Below are positions 42,608 to 51,465 of a stretch of DNA of 64,000 bases, one piece after another (the stretch's first letter is position 1; every line of letters starts with the position of its first letter). The notes under the pieces are model-generated. The model saw nothing but the letters and a program-made list of their open reading frames with translations. It did no database searches and was not told the origin of the DNA. Position numbers and translations under genes: made by a program. This DNA comes from an uncultured Candidatus Entotheonella sp. (GTDB taxonomy: Bacteria; Tectomicrobia; Entotheonellia; Entotheonellales; Entotheonellaceae): positions 2,777,300-2,841,299 of the forward strand of contig OX639990.1 of the NCBI GenBank assembly GCA_951828535.1, written 5' to 3'.

Positions 42608-44257
42608 ATGAAACGCGCGCGCACGGTAGCAGTGGTGGCTGGCTTCGGATTTATTACCCTGGCCGTTTTTGTGCAAGGCATCCTCCCGGCTCTGATCCGC
42701 GAATCCCAGGGTGATCAGGTCACCATGGTGGTACGGACGGAGTTGGGAGAACTGAAATGGCTCTGGCATCAGGCGCAGGACTATACGGAACTGGAACGGC
42801 TGGGACGCCAGGTCTATGTCCGCGAGGGGTGCTGGTACTGCCACTCGCAATACGTCAGGCCGGTTACGGGTGAGGACCAGCGCTGGGGCTTTGTTTCGCA
42901 GGCCGGGGAATACGCCTACGATCTGCCGCACCTGTTCAGCACCCGGCGCATTGGCCCGGATCTTACCCGGGTTGGCCTCAAGTACGGGGACGACTGGCAC
43001 TTCGCGCACCACTGGGATCCGAGATTGGTGGTGCCCGACTCCATGATGCCGGCCTTTCCCTGGTTGTATGACCAGATAACCGTGGCCGTGCAAGAACAGG
43101 ACGGCGTGCTGCAACTCGTGGAAGACCCGGGGCTGCGGCAGTTCTTCACGTTCAATGACGCACACGAGATCAATTTGATCCCCAATCCGGACGGTCTGGC
43201 TTTTGCCAGACAACGAGATGGCGTGCCGACGCTGTCCGTCGAGCTGCTGCCGGAACCGTTTTCTCAGCCGGCAGTGACCATCGTTGCCCCGACTGAGGAA
43301 GCCCGGGCAGTGGTAGCCTATATCCAGAAGCTGGGGATGAATCGCGGCCAGTGGCGGGACAAATTCGAGCCGCAGCTTATCTTCGTTTCCGAACTATCGA
43401 TCCCGGCTTCACCGGAATGGGTCGAGGCGGGCAAGGCGGTTTACACACGGCGCTGTGTTGGCTGCCACGGTGTCAATGGAGATGGCAATGGTCCGGCTGC
43501 CACCTTCATGGAACAGCGGCCACGTGACTTCCGGGACGCCATTTTCAAGTTCCGGGTTACCCCGGAAGGGTCGCTACCCACGGATGGGGACCTGTTCCGG
43601 ACGATCACCCGCGGGGTGCGGGGCACAGCCATGCCAAGCTGGCATGAGGTACCGGAAAAGGATCGCTGGGCAGTGATTCAATACATCAAAACGTTCTCCC
43701 CCTTCTTCGAGGATGAGTGGCCCGATCCGCCCATCTATATCCCGCCGCCGCCGCCGCCGAGCGCCGACATCGTGGCGCTGGGTCAAGAAACGTATGTCAA
43801 CACAAAGTGTTGGCAATGCCACGGCGGTCCGGGGGAAAAGGACGGCGAACCGTTCACGTTTCCTTGGGGCGAAGGGCCGTCGGCGGACGAATTGACCGAT
43901 GACTGGGGATTTCCGATCGAGGCGACGGATCTCACCACCGGAATTTTGAAGTCCGGCCCCACGGTGGCCGACATCTTCCGGACCATGACCACGGGCCTCA
44001 ATGGCACGCCGATGCCCTCGTTCAGACAGGCGCGTAGCGAGGAGCAGCGCTGGGCCATTGCTTACTACGTAGCCAGCCTGTCCGCCTATACCGACACCCT
44101 GAGCAGCGCCAAGCTCGATCTTCCCACTGCCGTCAAGGCGGCGTTGAATGCGCCGGATTTGCAGACACCCAGCTGGCGCATGGCTTTTGACCCGGCCAAG
44201 ATGCAGACGATCATGGCCAATCCAACGTCGAAATCGCACCTCGGCATTGTGGAGTAG
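42608..44257 (+). CDS. ccoO: Tri-haem CcoO-cytochrome c fusion subunit
   Basis: 549-residue membrane-anchored cytochrome. One N-terminal helix (VVAGFGFITLAVFVQGILPA) leads to a CcoO domain with GCWYCHSQYVRP (about residue 75), GPDLTRVGLKYGDDWH and the haem Met in PDSMMPAFPWLY. Two further c-type domains follow: RCVGCHGVNGDGNG (about residue 282) and KCWQCHGGPGEKDG (about residue 401), joined by a proline-rich hinge of six consecutive Pro. Canonical CcoO has one haem in about 200-230 residues and CcoP carries two, so this looks like CcoO and the CcoP haem part in one chain. No separate ccoP is present. Confidence 0.92.
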   Translation: MKRARTVAVVAGFGFITLAVFVQGILPALIRESQGDQVTMVVRTELGELKWLWHQAQDYTELERLGRQVYVREGCWYCHSQYVRPVTGEDQRWGFVSQAGEYAYDLPHLFSTRRIGPDLTRVGLKYGDDWHFAHHWDPRLVVPDSMMPAFPWLYDQITVAVQEQDGVLQLVEDPGLRQFFTFNDAHEINLIPNPDGLAFARQRDGVPTLSVELLPEPFSQPAVTIVAPTEEARAVVAYIQKLGMNRGQWRDKFEPQLIFVSELSIPASPEWVEAGKAVYTRRCVGCHGVNGDGNGPAATFMEQRPRDFRDAIFKFRVTPEGSLPTDGDLFRTITRGVRGTAMPSWHEVPEKDRWAVIQYIKTFSPFFEDEWPDPPIYIPPPPPPSADIVALGQETYVNTKCWQCHGGPGEKDGEPFTFPWGEGPSADELTDDWGFPIEATDLTTGILKSGPTVADIFRTMTTGLNGTPMPSFRQARSEEQRWAIAYYVASLSAYTDTLSSAKLDLPTAVKAALNAPDLQTPSWRMAFDPAKMQTIMANPTSKSHLGIVE

Positions 44258-44260
44258 ACC

Positions 44261-44416
44261 ATGATAGAGCAGATCACCTTTTTCGAGTTCCTGGTAGCGT
44301 TCTGTATGGGTCTGGCCGCATGCTGCTTTTTCCTCTGGGCCATCATGATCGGGGCGTTCAGGAACGTTGAGGACGTCAAATACAAAATCACGGAGATTGA
44401 GCGCCATGAGCCGTGA
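44261..44416 (+). CDS. ccoS: CcoS-like cbb3 oxidase assembly protein
   Basis: 51-residue protein with one transmembrane helix (FLVAFCMGLAACCFFLWAIM) followed by GAFRNVEDVKYKITEIE, the characteristic CcoS tail (short Gly-x-Phe turn, acidic residues, then a basic segment). CcoS is needed to insert haem and copper cofactors into cbb3 oxidase. It starts three bases after the tri-haem subunit and overlaps the next gene by 11 bases. Confidence 0.78.
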   Translation: MIEQITFFEFLVAFCMGLAACCFFLWAIMIGAFRNVEDVKYKITEIERHEP

Positions 44417-44732
44417 GCAAACGTCCCCGGAAGACACGCATGACCCGGTAGAAGTGTACGCCGGAGGGGAAATCAAGGCGTACCACGGCAAGGTGAACAG
44501 GTGGCTCCTGGTGGTATACGCCCTCCTGTTCGTCTGGGCGCTCTATTATCTTTTTGGGCCTTTTGAAGGTCTGACGCCAACCTTCGGCTACTGGGGCGGG
44601 CTGGGACCCGGGCTCGTCGGCGCCGATGGCGATAGCGCCTTGGGACGCAACGGGGTGATCGCCTTTGGCATCATGTTGGCTGGCGTGGTCGCTTTTTTTG
44701 CCTGGGTTGCCATCCTGGCCTGGCGGAAATGA
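44406..44732 (+). CDS. Small two-helix membrane protein with CcoP-like N-terminal anchor
   Basis: 108-residue protein. Residues about 15-55 (YAGGEIKAYHGKVNRWLLVV, then a helix ending YYLFGPFEGL) resemble the membrane anchor of CcoP (EYDNPLPRWW-type lead and a single helix), but there is no CxxCH. A second helix (VIAFGIMLAGVVAFFAWVAI) closes the protein. I infer that it supplies the CcoP anchor that is missing from the tri-haem fusion, so the subunit has been rearranged. It overlaps ccoS by 11 bases. Confidence 0.65.
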   Translation: MSREQTSPEDTHDPVEVYAGGEIKAYHGKVNRWLLVVYALLFVWALYYLFGPFEGLTPTFGYWGGLGPGLVGADGDSALGRNGVIAFGIMLAGVVAFFAWVAILAWRK

Positions 44733-44752
44733 TCGTCGGAGGAGAGACGCCA

Positions 44753-44866
44753 ATGAAGCTCGGCGAATGGCTTTTGTTTGGTCTGGCGTGGTTGGCGCTT
44801 CTGGTGCTTCTCTCGGATGCCCTGTTCAACATCCTCAGTGCGCTGGCCAGGGGTTCCCTGTACTAA
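44753..44866 (+). CDS. 37-residue single-helix protein of the cbb3 operon
   Basis: Tiny membrane peptide MKLGEWLLFG... ending SALARGSLY, with one hydrophobic helix of about 20 residues. CGGAGGAGAG lies just upstream of the ATG, and it sits snugly (20 bases and 2 bases) between its neighbours in the operon. Size and position recall small extra subunits of cbb3 oxidases such as CcoM or CcoQ, but sequence resemblance is too weak for a name. Confidence 0.6.
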   Translation: MKLGEWLLFGLAWLALLVLLSDALFNILSALARGSLY

Positions 44867-44868
44867 CC

Positions 44869-45540
44869 ATGCTGCTAAACAGCGCCCTGCTCCTGTTGGC
44901 CGCTGCCGGGGGCTCCCTGCACTGCCTCGGGATGTGCGGCGGGTTTGTCGCGGGCATCAATGCCCTCGGTGCTGGCACGTCGCGTCTTCGCGGCCTCGCC
45001 GGCCATATGGTCTACCACGGCGGCAGGCTGACGGGTTACATGTTTCTGGGCGCTGTCGCCGGCGCCTGCGGCCACCTCCTGACCGCCCCGGCCCCGTTTC
45101 TCCACACCGTGATCGATCTCGTCGCCGGCCTGTTCGTTTTGTTTACGGGTCTGTGTCTGGCCGGTTTCCTGCCGGCGCAAAATCTCGTGCAACTGACCGG
45201 CACGGAAAGCTTTACCCGCCCGCTTGGCGCTCTGCTCCGCGTCAAGCGTCTCAGTTCCGCGCTCTACCTCGGCCTGTTCAATGGCTTTATCCCCTGTCCC
45301 CTGATCGCCGCCTTCCTGGCCCAAGCAGCGGCCACCGGCTCACCACTGCCCGGCGCCTTCACGATGGCGCTCCTGGTCATGGGCACGGCTCCCGGCATGA
45401 TTCTGCTGGGTTATGTAACTCTGAGCCGTGAGACCCGGGGCAAAGCCGTGCAAGCCGCAGGGGTTCTCCTGGCTATTCTGGGGGTCATGACGACCCTGCA
45501 CGCCGTTGGCTGGGCTCCCTCGCCGTTCGGGGCACACTGA
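44869..45540 (+). CDS. TauE/SafE- or DsbD-like membrane protein of the cbb3 cluster
   Basis: 223-residue membrane protein with six hydrophobic helices. [14 protein letters not shown] near the N-terminus and [18 protein letters not shown] (about residue 133) are the Cys-containing motifs of the SafE/UreH-type (DsbD_2-like) family often encoded between ccoS and ccoI. It is thought to work in copper or thiol traffic during oxidase assembly. The start lies two bases after the preceding small gene, and the TGA overlaps the ccoI ATG by one base. Confidence 0.82.
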   Translation: MLLNSALLLLAAAGGSLHCLGMCGGFVAGINALGAGTSRLRGLAGHMVYHGGRLTGYMFLGAVAGACGHLLTAPAPFLHTVIDLVAGLFVLFTGLCLAGFLPAQNLVQLTGTESFTRPLGALLRVKRLSSALYLGLFNGFIPCPLIAAFLAQAAATGSPLPGAFTMALLVMGTAPGMILLGYVTLSRETRGKAVQAAGVLLAILGVMTTLHAVGWAPSPFGAH

Positions 45541-47639
45541 TGCCCGCAACGGACTCCCCGCATCGCTATTGTGTCCACTGCCGTCTGCCGCTGCCTGTCC
45601 GTCCCTACCGTCGCAACGTGGCAGGAGAGGACATGGCCTTTTGCTGCTCGGGCTGCAGTCTGGTGTATCAGATTACCGGACAGCTTGGGGAAGCGGGGGA
45701 GGCCTCCTTCTGGCTGGCGAAGCTAGGCCTCGGCTGCTTTTTTGCCATGAACGTCATGACCCTGAGTCTTCTCCTGTACTCAGGCTACCTCACCGAAATC
45801 GACCCTGAGATTGTGCCCAAAATTGCCTATCTCAGCTTCGCCCTCGCCACGCCGGTGATGTTCATCCTCGGCTGGCCTTTCGTAAAGCACGCTTTGAGCG
45901 AAATTGCTGCCCTGTCTTTCGGTATGGACAGCCTCATCGCCCTTGGAGCCGTGTCGGCCTATGTGGCGTCAACCTATGCCACCTTTACCGGCAATCCCCA
46001 GATTTATTTCGACACCGCAACGATGATCCTGGTGCTGGTCACCTTGGGACGCTTCCTCGAAGCCTCTGCGAAGGCCAGGGCCTCCGAAGCCCTTGAGCAT
46101 CTCCTTGACCTCGCGCCGCAGGAGGCTGTCGTGGTCGAAGCCGGACAGGAGCATCGGGTGGCGATAGCGGCCTTACGTGTTGGCGATCAGGTGCTCATTC
46201 GTCCTGGGGAACGTATCCCGGTCGACGGCAAGGTGATCGAGGGAGCGGCTGATGTCGATGAATCGACACTCACCGGGGAGGCAACGCCGGTTAGCAAAAG
46301 CCGCGGCGACCCCGTCATGCGGGCAACGGTGACGATGGCCGGGCGCCTCATCGTGGAAGTTACCCACAGCGCCGACGACACGATGTTTGCGCAGGTGGTG
46401 CGGCTTATGGAGGAAGCCCAGGCGGCACACGGGCCGTTACGCCGCCTGGTCGATCGCATCGCGGCCATCTTCGTGCCTGCTGTTGTGGGCCTCGCCGGTC
46501 TGACCGGTTTCCTGCGATTGCCGGACGGATTGGAGTCAGCTCTACTGAGTTCCCTGTCAGTCCTCCTCATCGCCTGTCCCTGTCCTTTGGGGTTGGCCAC
46601 CTCCTTGGCTACCTGGGCCGGATTGGGTCGAGCGGCTCCCAGCGGGGTGCTCATCCGCTCCGGCGACGCCCTGGAATCCCTGGCTGGCCTTAAAACTCTC
46701 TATTTTGACAAAACGGGCACGCTGACAATGGGACAGGCCGCCCTGCAGGCGGTGCAGGTTGAGCCTGACACGTTTCAGAATGCCTGGCTCAGCGCCTGCG
46801 CATCGGTCGAAGCGTACTCTGAGCACGCCTTGGGAAAAGGACTCGTTGAGGCGGTCACGGCCAGGGGACTACCCTTGCATCCCATACTGGATTTCAAGGC
46901 CTCGCCGGGTCTGGGTGTCGAGGGCATGGTTGCCTGCCCTGGTGAGTTACCGTCTCGGGTGGTGGTGGGCAACGAACGTTTTCTCAGCCAGCAAGGCATC
47001 GCCCTTGCAGACAAGCTCCGGGAGAAGAAAAGGCGCTACGAAGCTGCCGGATTGACGGTCATTCTTGGCGCCTGGAACGAGCAGGCGCAGGGACTGGCAG
47101 CCTTTGGCGATCAGGTCCGACCCGAAGCGCCGGAAGCCATTGAGGCACTCAAGGGGCTGGGCCTCGAACTCCGTCTCGCCAGCGGTGACAACGAGGCGGC
47201 CACACAGCGTGTGGCTGCAATGCTTGGTATCCCAAGGCTGGCGGCGTCTTTGCTTCCCTCGCAGAAGGCCGAATTGGTCCGGGAGGAACAGACCCGAGGG
47301 GCTGTGGGGGTCATTGGGGACGGCATCAACGACGCACCTGCCTTGGCCACGGCGTCGCTAGGCATCGCCATGGGATCAGGCACAGACCTGGCCAAGGAGA
47401 CAGCGGATGTCAGCATTCTGCGCAATGATCTGCGACAGATTCCGTGGCTCATCAGGCTGGCGAAGGCAACCCGCTGGACCGTCCGCGGCAACCTCATCTG
47501 GGCGTTCTGCTACAACGCGATTGGGCTGATTCTGGCCGTACAGGGGATTTTGACCCCGATCCTGGCCGCCCTGGCGATGGTTGTCAGCAGCCTTTTCGTC
47601 GTCTGTAACTCGCTGCGGTTACAGAAGCGGCACATTTGA
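45540..47639 (+). CDS. ccoI: CcoI-type copper-translocating P1B ATPase
   Basis: 699-residue heavy-metal P-type ATPase supplying copper to the cbb3 centre. It has the membrane metal motif [10 protein letters not shown] (about residue 342), the phosphorylation site FDKTGTLT (about residue 390), actuator [10 protein letters not shown] (about residue 242) and the hinge [12 protein letters not shown] (about residue 592). In place of the usual GMTCxxC domain, the N-terminus has CVHCRLPLP and [11 protein letters not shown] (about residue 36), a zinc-ribbon-like lead seen in CcoI/FixI proteins. CPC suggests copper. It is the last gene of the operon. Confidence 0.92.
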   Translation: MPATDSPHRYCVHCRLPLPVRPYRRNVAGEDMAFCCSGCSLVYQITGQLGEAGEASFWLAKLGLGCFFAMNVMTLSLLLYSGYLTEIDPEIVPKIAYLSFALATPVMFILGWPFVKHALSEIAALSFGMDSLIALGAVSAYVASTYATFTGNPQIYFDTATMILVLVTLGRFLEASAKARASEALEHLLDLAPQEAVVVEAGQEHRVAIAALRVGDQVLIRPGERIPVDGKVIEGAADVDESTLTGEATPVSKSRGDPVMRATVTMAGRLIVEVTHSADDTMFAQVVRLMEEAQAAHGPLRRLVDRIAAIFVPAVVGLAGLTGFLRLPDGLESALLSSLSVLLIACPCPLGLATSLATWAGLGRAAPSGVLIRSGDALESLAGLKTLYFDKTGTLTMGQAALQAVQVEPDTFQNAWLSACASVEAYSEHALGKGLVEAVTARGLPLHPILDFKASPGLGVEGMVACPGELPSRVVVGNERFLSQQGIALADKLREKKRRYEAAGLTVILGAWNEQAQGLAAFGDQVRPEAPEAIEALKGLGLELRLASGDNEAATQRVAAMLGIPRLAASLLPSQKAELVREEQTRGAVGVIGDGINDAPALATASLGIAMGSGTDLAKETADVSILRNDLRQIPWLIRLAKATRWTVRGNLIWAFCYNAIGLILAVQGILTPILAALAMVVSSLFVVCNSLRLQKRHI

Positions 47640-47754
47640 CCGCCCTTTGGTAACACGAACAGGCCGGGTGAACCGCCCCCGGAACAGCGGGGAGCGACCC
47701 GGGCCGAAGCCGATACAGGTACCTATGTTCTTCCTGATGTATGACGGCTGTCCT

Positions 47755-48699
47755 CTACCCCGCTTGCGCCTTGACGTACCGGGCGATGTCGGCATGCGTC
47801 GCGAACCACACGCCGCTGTGCGAGCGCATGTGCCGGATCAACTCGTCGAGAACGCTGACGCGCGAGCGGTGCCCGATGATGTGGGGATGCATGGTGAGCA
47901 GGAAGAGGCCGCGTTCCGCATACGCGCCGTCGAACTCGCGCCGCCAGATTTCACCCACCAGCGAGGGCGCCGTGTGCGGGCGGATGGTGGTCACGCGGTC
48001 CATGCCGAAGTAGGGGTAATCGTCCTTGATCCACTCCACCGGCAGTTCCACCACGCCGGTCGGCTCGCCGTCCTGCAGGATTTCGTAGGGCTCGTCGTCG
48101 CCCATCAGGGAGGAATCGTACAGCAGGCCCATGTCGCGGATGATGCTCAGGGTGGCGTCGCTGAAATCCCAAGACGCGGTACGCAGCCCCACGGGCGCGG
48201 TGCCGGTGAGTTTCTCCAGCACCTCGGCAGCGCGCCGGGTCAGGTCCCGCTCGTCAGCCGCTTCGAGCAGGCTGTTGCGCTCGTGAATCCAGCCGTGCAG
48301 CCCGATTTCGTGGCCCGCCGCGGCAATGTCCGTCACGTCATCCGGGTGCAGCAGCGCCGACACCCCGGGGACGTAGAAGCTCGCCGGAATGTCGTAACGC
48401 TTCATTAGCCGCAGGATGCGCGGCAGACCGGCGCGAGAGCCGTATTCACCCTGCGCCAGGAGCGCCGGGGACGTTTTGCCGTCCCGCAGCGTCAGCGTCT
48501 CCTGATCGACGTCGAATGACAGCGCCACAGCCACTTGTGCGCCACCGGGCCACACGTCGGGTCGCAGCGCTTTGCCGGCCCGCACCTGGTTGACGGCCTG
48601 CCGCCAGCGCGCCTCGGGCCAGCGCCAGGAAGCATCCGGCCCGGCGCCGGAGGCGGCGCCTTCCACGATCGCGGGTTGTTGGGGTGTGTCGTGTTGCAT
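47755..48699 (-). CDS. Polysaccharide deacetylase family protein (NodB homology domain)
   Basis: 314-residue NodB-fold carbohydrate esterase or amidohydrolase. The first motif is ALSFDVDQET (Asp-Asp pair, about residue 60), the metal-binding motif H-x3-H is GHEIGLHGWIHE (about residue 130), and the third is RTASWDFSD (about residue 170). It has no signal peptide. Such cytosolic NodB proteins include allantoinase-like (PuuE) enzymes that open cyclic amides, so the substrate need not be a polysaccharide. GGAGGAATCCCACC sets the start. Its last third has a relative copy at 35779-36096. Confidence 0.87.
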   Translation of the reverse strand: MQHDTPQQPAIVEGAASGAGPDASWRWPEARWRQAVNQVRAGKALRPDVWPGGAQVAVALSFDVDQETLTLRDGKTSPALLAQGEYGSRAGLPRILRLMKRYDIPASFYVPGVSALLHPDDVTDIAAAGHEIGLHGWIHERNSLLEAADERDLTRRAAEVLEKLTGTAPVGLRTASWDFSDATLSIIRDMGLLYDSSLMGDDEPYEILQDGEPTGVVELPVEWIKDDYPYFGMDRVTTIRPHTAPSLVGEIWRREFDGAYAERGLFLLTMHPHIIGHRSRVSVLDELIRHMRSHSGVWFATHADIARYVKAQAG

Positions 48700-48781
48700 G
48701 GTGGGATTCCTCCAGGTTGTGGGGCAAGTCGCGTTGTCTCGTCACTTGGTTCTGCAATGGGTCGGCAGCCTCGTCGTCAAG

Positions 48782-48810
48782 TTGACGGTTCTGCCAAAAA
48801 CCGATACAGT
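48782..48810 (+). promoter_or_regulatory. Sigma-70 promoter for the peroxiredoxin gene
   Basis: TTGACG at 48782-48787, exactly 17 bases, then TACAGT at 48805-48810. The peroxiredoxin start lies 71 bases downstream. Confidence 0.65.
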
Positions 48811-48880
48811 TTGCGGCATTCCAAACCCGCCTTTCTACCCCAGGCACACGGGGAAATTTATCCATACAGGAGGAGTGGTT

Positions 48881-49351
48881 GTGAGTGTACAGGTAGGGCA
48901 AGAGGCACCGGATTTTACGCTCAAGGACACCGAGACGCAGGACGTTGCGCTGAGCGGTTTTCGCGGTCAGAAGAACGTCGTGCTGCTGTTCGTGCCGTTC
49001 GCCTTTACGGGCGTGTGCACCAACGAGCTGTGCTCGGTGCGGGACAATCTCAGTACGTATAGCCAGCTCGACGCCGAGGTGTTGGGCATCAGCGTCGACA
49101 GCCCCTTTGCCCAGAAGCAGTGGAAAGAAAAAGAAAACCTCAACTTCACCCTGGTCAGCGATTTCAATCGCGGCGTCAGCAAAGCCTACGGCGCCCAGTT
49201 TGACGACCTGATGGGCTTCTCGGGCGTGGCCAAGCGCGCCGCTTTCGTCATCGACAAGGCCGGCAAGGTGCAGTACGCCGAGGTCCTTGAAAGCCCCAGG
49301 GACCTGCCGAACTTCGACAAGATTCAAGAAACGCTGCAGGGTCTTGCCTAA
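48881..49351 (+). CDS. Peroxiredoxin (AhpE-like, thioredoxin fold)
   Basis: 156-residue thiol peroxidase that reduces hydrogen peroxide and organic peroxides. The peroxidatic Cys lies in PFAFTGVCTNELC (about residue 45), with the preceding Thr and a nearby second Cys; the catalytic Arg is probably the one in VAKRAAFVID (about residue 120). GTG is the start, with AGGAGGAG eight bases upstream and a clear promoter before that. TNELC and the C-terminus match the one-Cys AhpE/Prx subgroup. It stands as a single transcript unit between two minus-strand genes. Confidence 0.9.
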   Translation: MSVQVGQEAPDFTLKDTETQDVALSGFRGQKNVVLLFVPFAFTGVCTNELCSVRDNLSTYSQLDAEVLGISVDSPFAQKQWKEKENLNFTLVSDFNRGVSKAYGAQFDDLMGFSGVAKRAAFVIDKAGKVQYAEVLESPRDLPNFDKIQETLQGLA

Positions 49352-49492
49352 CCCGACAGGGAGCGCTTCAGCCTCTCCGGAGAGATTCGCGCTAACGCCT
49401 CGGCGGCCACGTCATCATACCCGGTCCCTTCTGGCCGCCTTCTCCAAGTCCACCATCTTGCCAACTCAATAGGTCGCTGCGCGGGTGACGCT

Positions 49493-50662
49493 TCAAATGA
49501 CCCGGGATTCTCGCAGTGCGGCGATTTCCTGCGCGTCGTAACCGGCGGCGGCGAGAATCTCTTCGGTGTGCTGCCCCAAAACCGGCGCGGCGCGGCGCAC
49601 CGAACCGGGGGTGGCGCTCAGTTTGAGCGGCAGGCCAAAGAGGGACAGGGTGCCCAATGCGGGGTGGGCGACCTGCTCGACCAATTCATTGGCTAATACT
49701 TGCGGGTGCGCGAACATGTTGTGAATGGCGCCGGCCGCGGCCCTCGGCACGCCGGCCTCCTCCAGTTTCGCCGCCCATTCGTCGGCGCTCTTGGTTTGGA
49801 ACACGGCCTCCAGCCGCCCCCGCAGTTCCTGGGCGTGGGCACTGCGCTTGCGCATGGTGTCGTAGCGCGGATCGCCGGCCAGATCGGTCAACTCGACGGC
49901 GTCGCACAGGGCCAGCCAGAATTTCTGGACGTGGGCCGAGATGTACAGGTGTCCTTCGCGACAGGCATAAAGGCCGGAAATGCCGGTGTCCAGGTCGCGC
50001 TCGTTGTCGAGCGGCTCGTGCTCGCTGGCCACGTAGCGGCCCGCCTGCATGGACAGCGCCGCGGCCAGCAGTGACGTATCGACCCGTTGCCCCTCGCCGG
50101 TGCGCTCGCGTACGAACAGGGCCAGCATGACGCCGTAGGTGGCGAGCATGGCGGCGAAGAAATCGACAACGGAGCCGCCGACAAGCATCGGGCGTCCCAG
50201 AGAACGTCCCTGCGCCGCAGCGATGCCGGTCATCGTTTGCAGCACCTGGTCGAAACCGGGTTTGCCGGACAGCGGCCCGTTGGACCCATAGCCCGAAACG
50301 CCGCAGTAGATGAGCTTCGGCTGCCGTTTCCGCAGGTCGTCGTAGCCGATTTGCAGCCGTTCTGCGGTGTCCGGGCGGAAATTCTCGACAACAACGTCCG
50401 CCTGGCGCACCAGGCGATACACGACCTCGCGGCCGGCGGCCTGTTTGAGATCGAGCCGCAGCCCCCGCTTGTTGCGATTCACACCCTCAAACAGTCGGCT
50501 GCCATTGGGCATGGAAGAGGGAAAGGCGCGCGTCGGGTCGCCGCTGTGGGCTTCGATCTTGATCACGTCGGCACCCATGTCGGCCAGCATGACGGGGCAG
50601 AACGATCCGGCAATGTAACTGGTAAAGTCGAGAACGGTAATTCCTTCCAAAGGCGTCGGCAT
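49493..50662 (-). CDS. CaiB/BaiF family (class III) CoA-transferase
   Basis: 389-residue class III CoA-transferase that moves CoA between a CoA-ester and a free acid. The opening LEGITVLDFTSYIAGSFCPV followed by MLADMGADVIKIE is characteristic. The catalytic Asp is probably in GKPGFDQVLQTMTG (about residue 140), and VGGSVVDFFAAMLA follows. The C-terminal part ends in LGQHTEEILAAAGYD, the usual close. AAGGAGG lies before the ATG. The acid substrate is not identified. No acyl-CoA partner gene is adjacent. Confidence 0.92.
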   Translation of the reverse strand: MPTPLEGITVLDFTSYIAGSFCPVMLADMGADVIKIEAHSGDPTRAFPSSMPNGSRLFEGVNRNKRGLRLDLKQAAGREVVYRLVRQADVVVENFRPDTAERLQIGYDDLRKRQPKLIYCGVSGYGSNGPLSGKPGFDQVLQTMTGIAAAQGRSLGRPMLVGGSVVDFFAAMLATYGVMLALFVRERTGEGQRVDTSLLAAALSMQAGRYVASEHEPLDNERDLDTGISGLYACREGHLYISAHVQKFWLALCDAVELTDLAGDPRYDTMRKRSAHAQELRGRLEAVFQTKSADEWAAKLEEAGVPRAAAGAIHNMFAHPQVLANELVEQVAHPALGTLSLFGLPLKLSATPGSVRRAAPVLGQHTEEILAAAGYDAQEIAALRESRVI

Positions 50663-50687
50663 CGCTGGTTTGGCCTCCTTGATAGCC

Positions 50688-50723
50688 TACCTCCTCACGG
50701 GAGAGGGCTGGGGTGAGGGGGAG
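50688..50723. repeat. Dispersed G/C-rich palindrome
   Basis: CTCCTCACGGGAGAGGGCTGGGGTGAGGGGG-type sequence, a member of the family seen at 10507-10682 and near 54 kb. It lies in the divergent gap before the histidine phosphatase. Confidence 0.55.
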
Positions 50724-50775
50724 AAACGAGACGCGGCCCGCCACTGCCTTACACTGACAGGAGGACGAAGGGCGC

Positions 50776-51462
50776 ATGGCGCTGGTAATACTGATTCGGC
50801 ACGGTCAAACGGACGAAAACGTCAGCGGCAAAATTTCCGGCCAGGGCGCGGTACCGCTGAACACGCGTGGGCAAGAGCAGGCCCGTCTGGCTGCCGAGGT
50901 ATTGGCGCCCCTCGGGGTCACCCACCTCCTATCCAGCCCGGTGGCGCGCGCCCGCCAAACCGCCGAGGCCATCGCGCAGCGGCTGGACAAGTCCATTGAA
51001 GAGGTGCCAAGCCTGCACGAGGTGGATTACGGCGATTGGGAGGGCTCCTTCTTCCACACCCAGCGCGCCCACCCGGCAGCGCATGCCGTGTTCCACGATC
51101 CGATTAACGCCGTCTTTCCCAACGGCGAGACCCTGCCCAACGTGCAACGGCGCGGCGTCGAAGCGGTTGAAGCGGCTCGCCGCCGGTATCCGCAGGGGGT
51201 CATCGCCGTCGTGTCGCACGGCGACGTGATCCGCACCACGATGGCGCATTACCTCAACATGCCGTTCAACGACTATCGCCGCCTCAATCTGGACAACGGC
51301 GCCCTGTCGGTGCTGGAACTGCACGACGATTGGGTGCGCGTCAAAGCCTTCAACTTCGTACCGCAGGTCGGCAGCCTGTGGCTGAAGTCCGACTTCGCCG
51401 CTTGGCAGAAGATCAAGCAATTGGTCCCCACGCCAAACGGCGCCTCGGCCAGCGGTCATTAG
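50776..51462 (+). CDS. Histidine phosphatase family protein (phosphoglycerate mutase-like)
   Basis: 228-residue phosphatase with the catalytic RHG motif in LIRHGQTDENVSGK (His at about residue 9), the second Arg region in LSSPVARARQTAEAI (about residue 55), Glu in EVDYGDWEG (about residue 82) and the second His in AVVSHGDVIRTTM (about residue 150). This arrangement fits the CobC/PhoE-like broad phosphatases rather than glycolytic mutase. AGGAGG and GAAGG precede the ATG. The substrate is unknown. Confidence 0.88.
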   Translation: MALVILIRHGQTDENVSGKISGQGAVPLNTRGQEQARLAAEVLAPLGVTHLLSSPVARARQTAEAIAQRLDKSIEEVPSLHEVDYGDWEGSFFHTQRAHPAAHAVFHDPINAVFPNGETLPNVQRRGVEAVEAARRRYPQGVIAVVSHGDVIRTTMAHYLNMPFNDYRRLNLDNGALSVLELHDDWVRVKAFNFVPQVGSLWLKSDFAAWQKIKQLVPTPNGASASGH

Positions 51463-51465
51463 GCC

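Noticed and set aside
49373-49384. CTCTCCGGAGAG palindrome after the peroxiredoxin gene, considered as terminator
   Set aside because: No loop and no U-tract; the arms are too short to form a useful hairpin.
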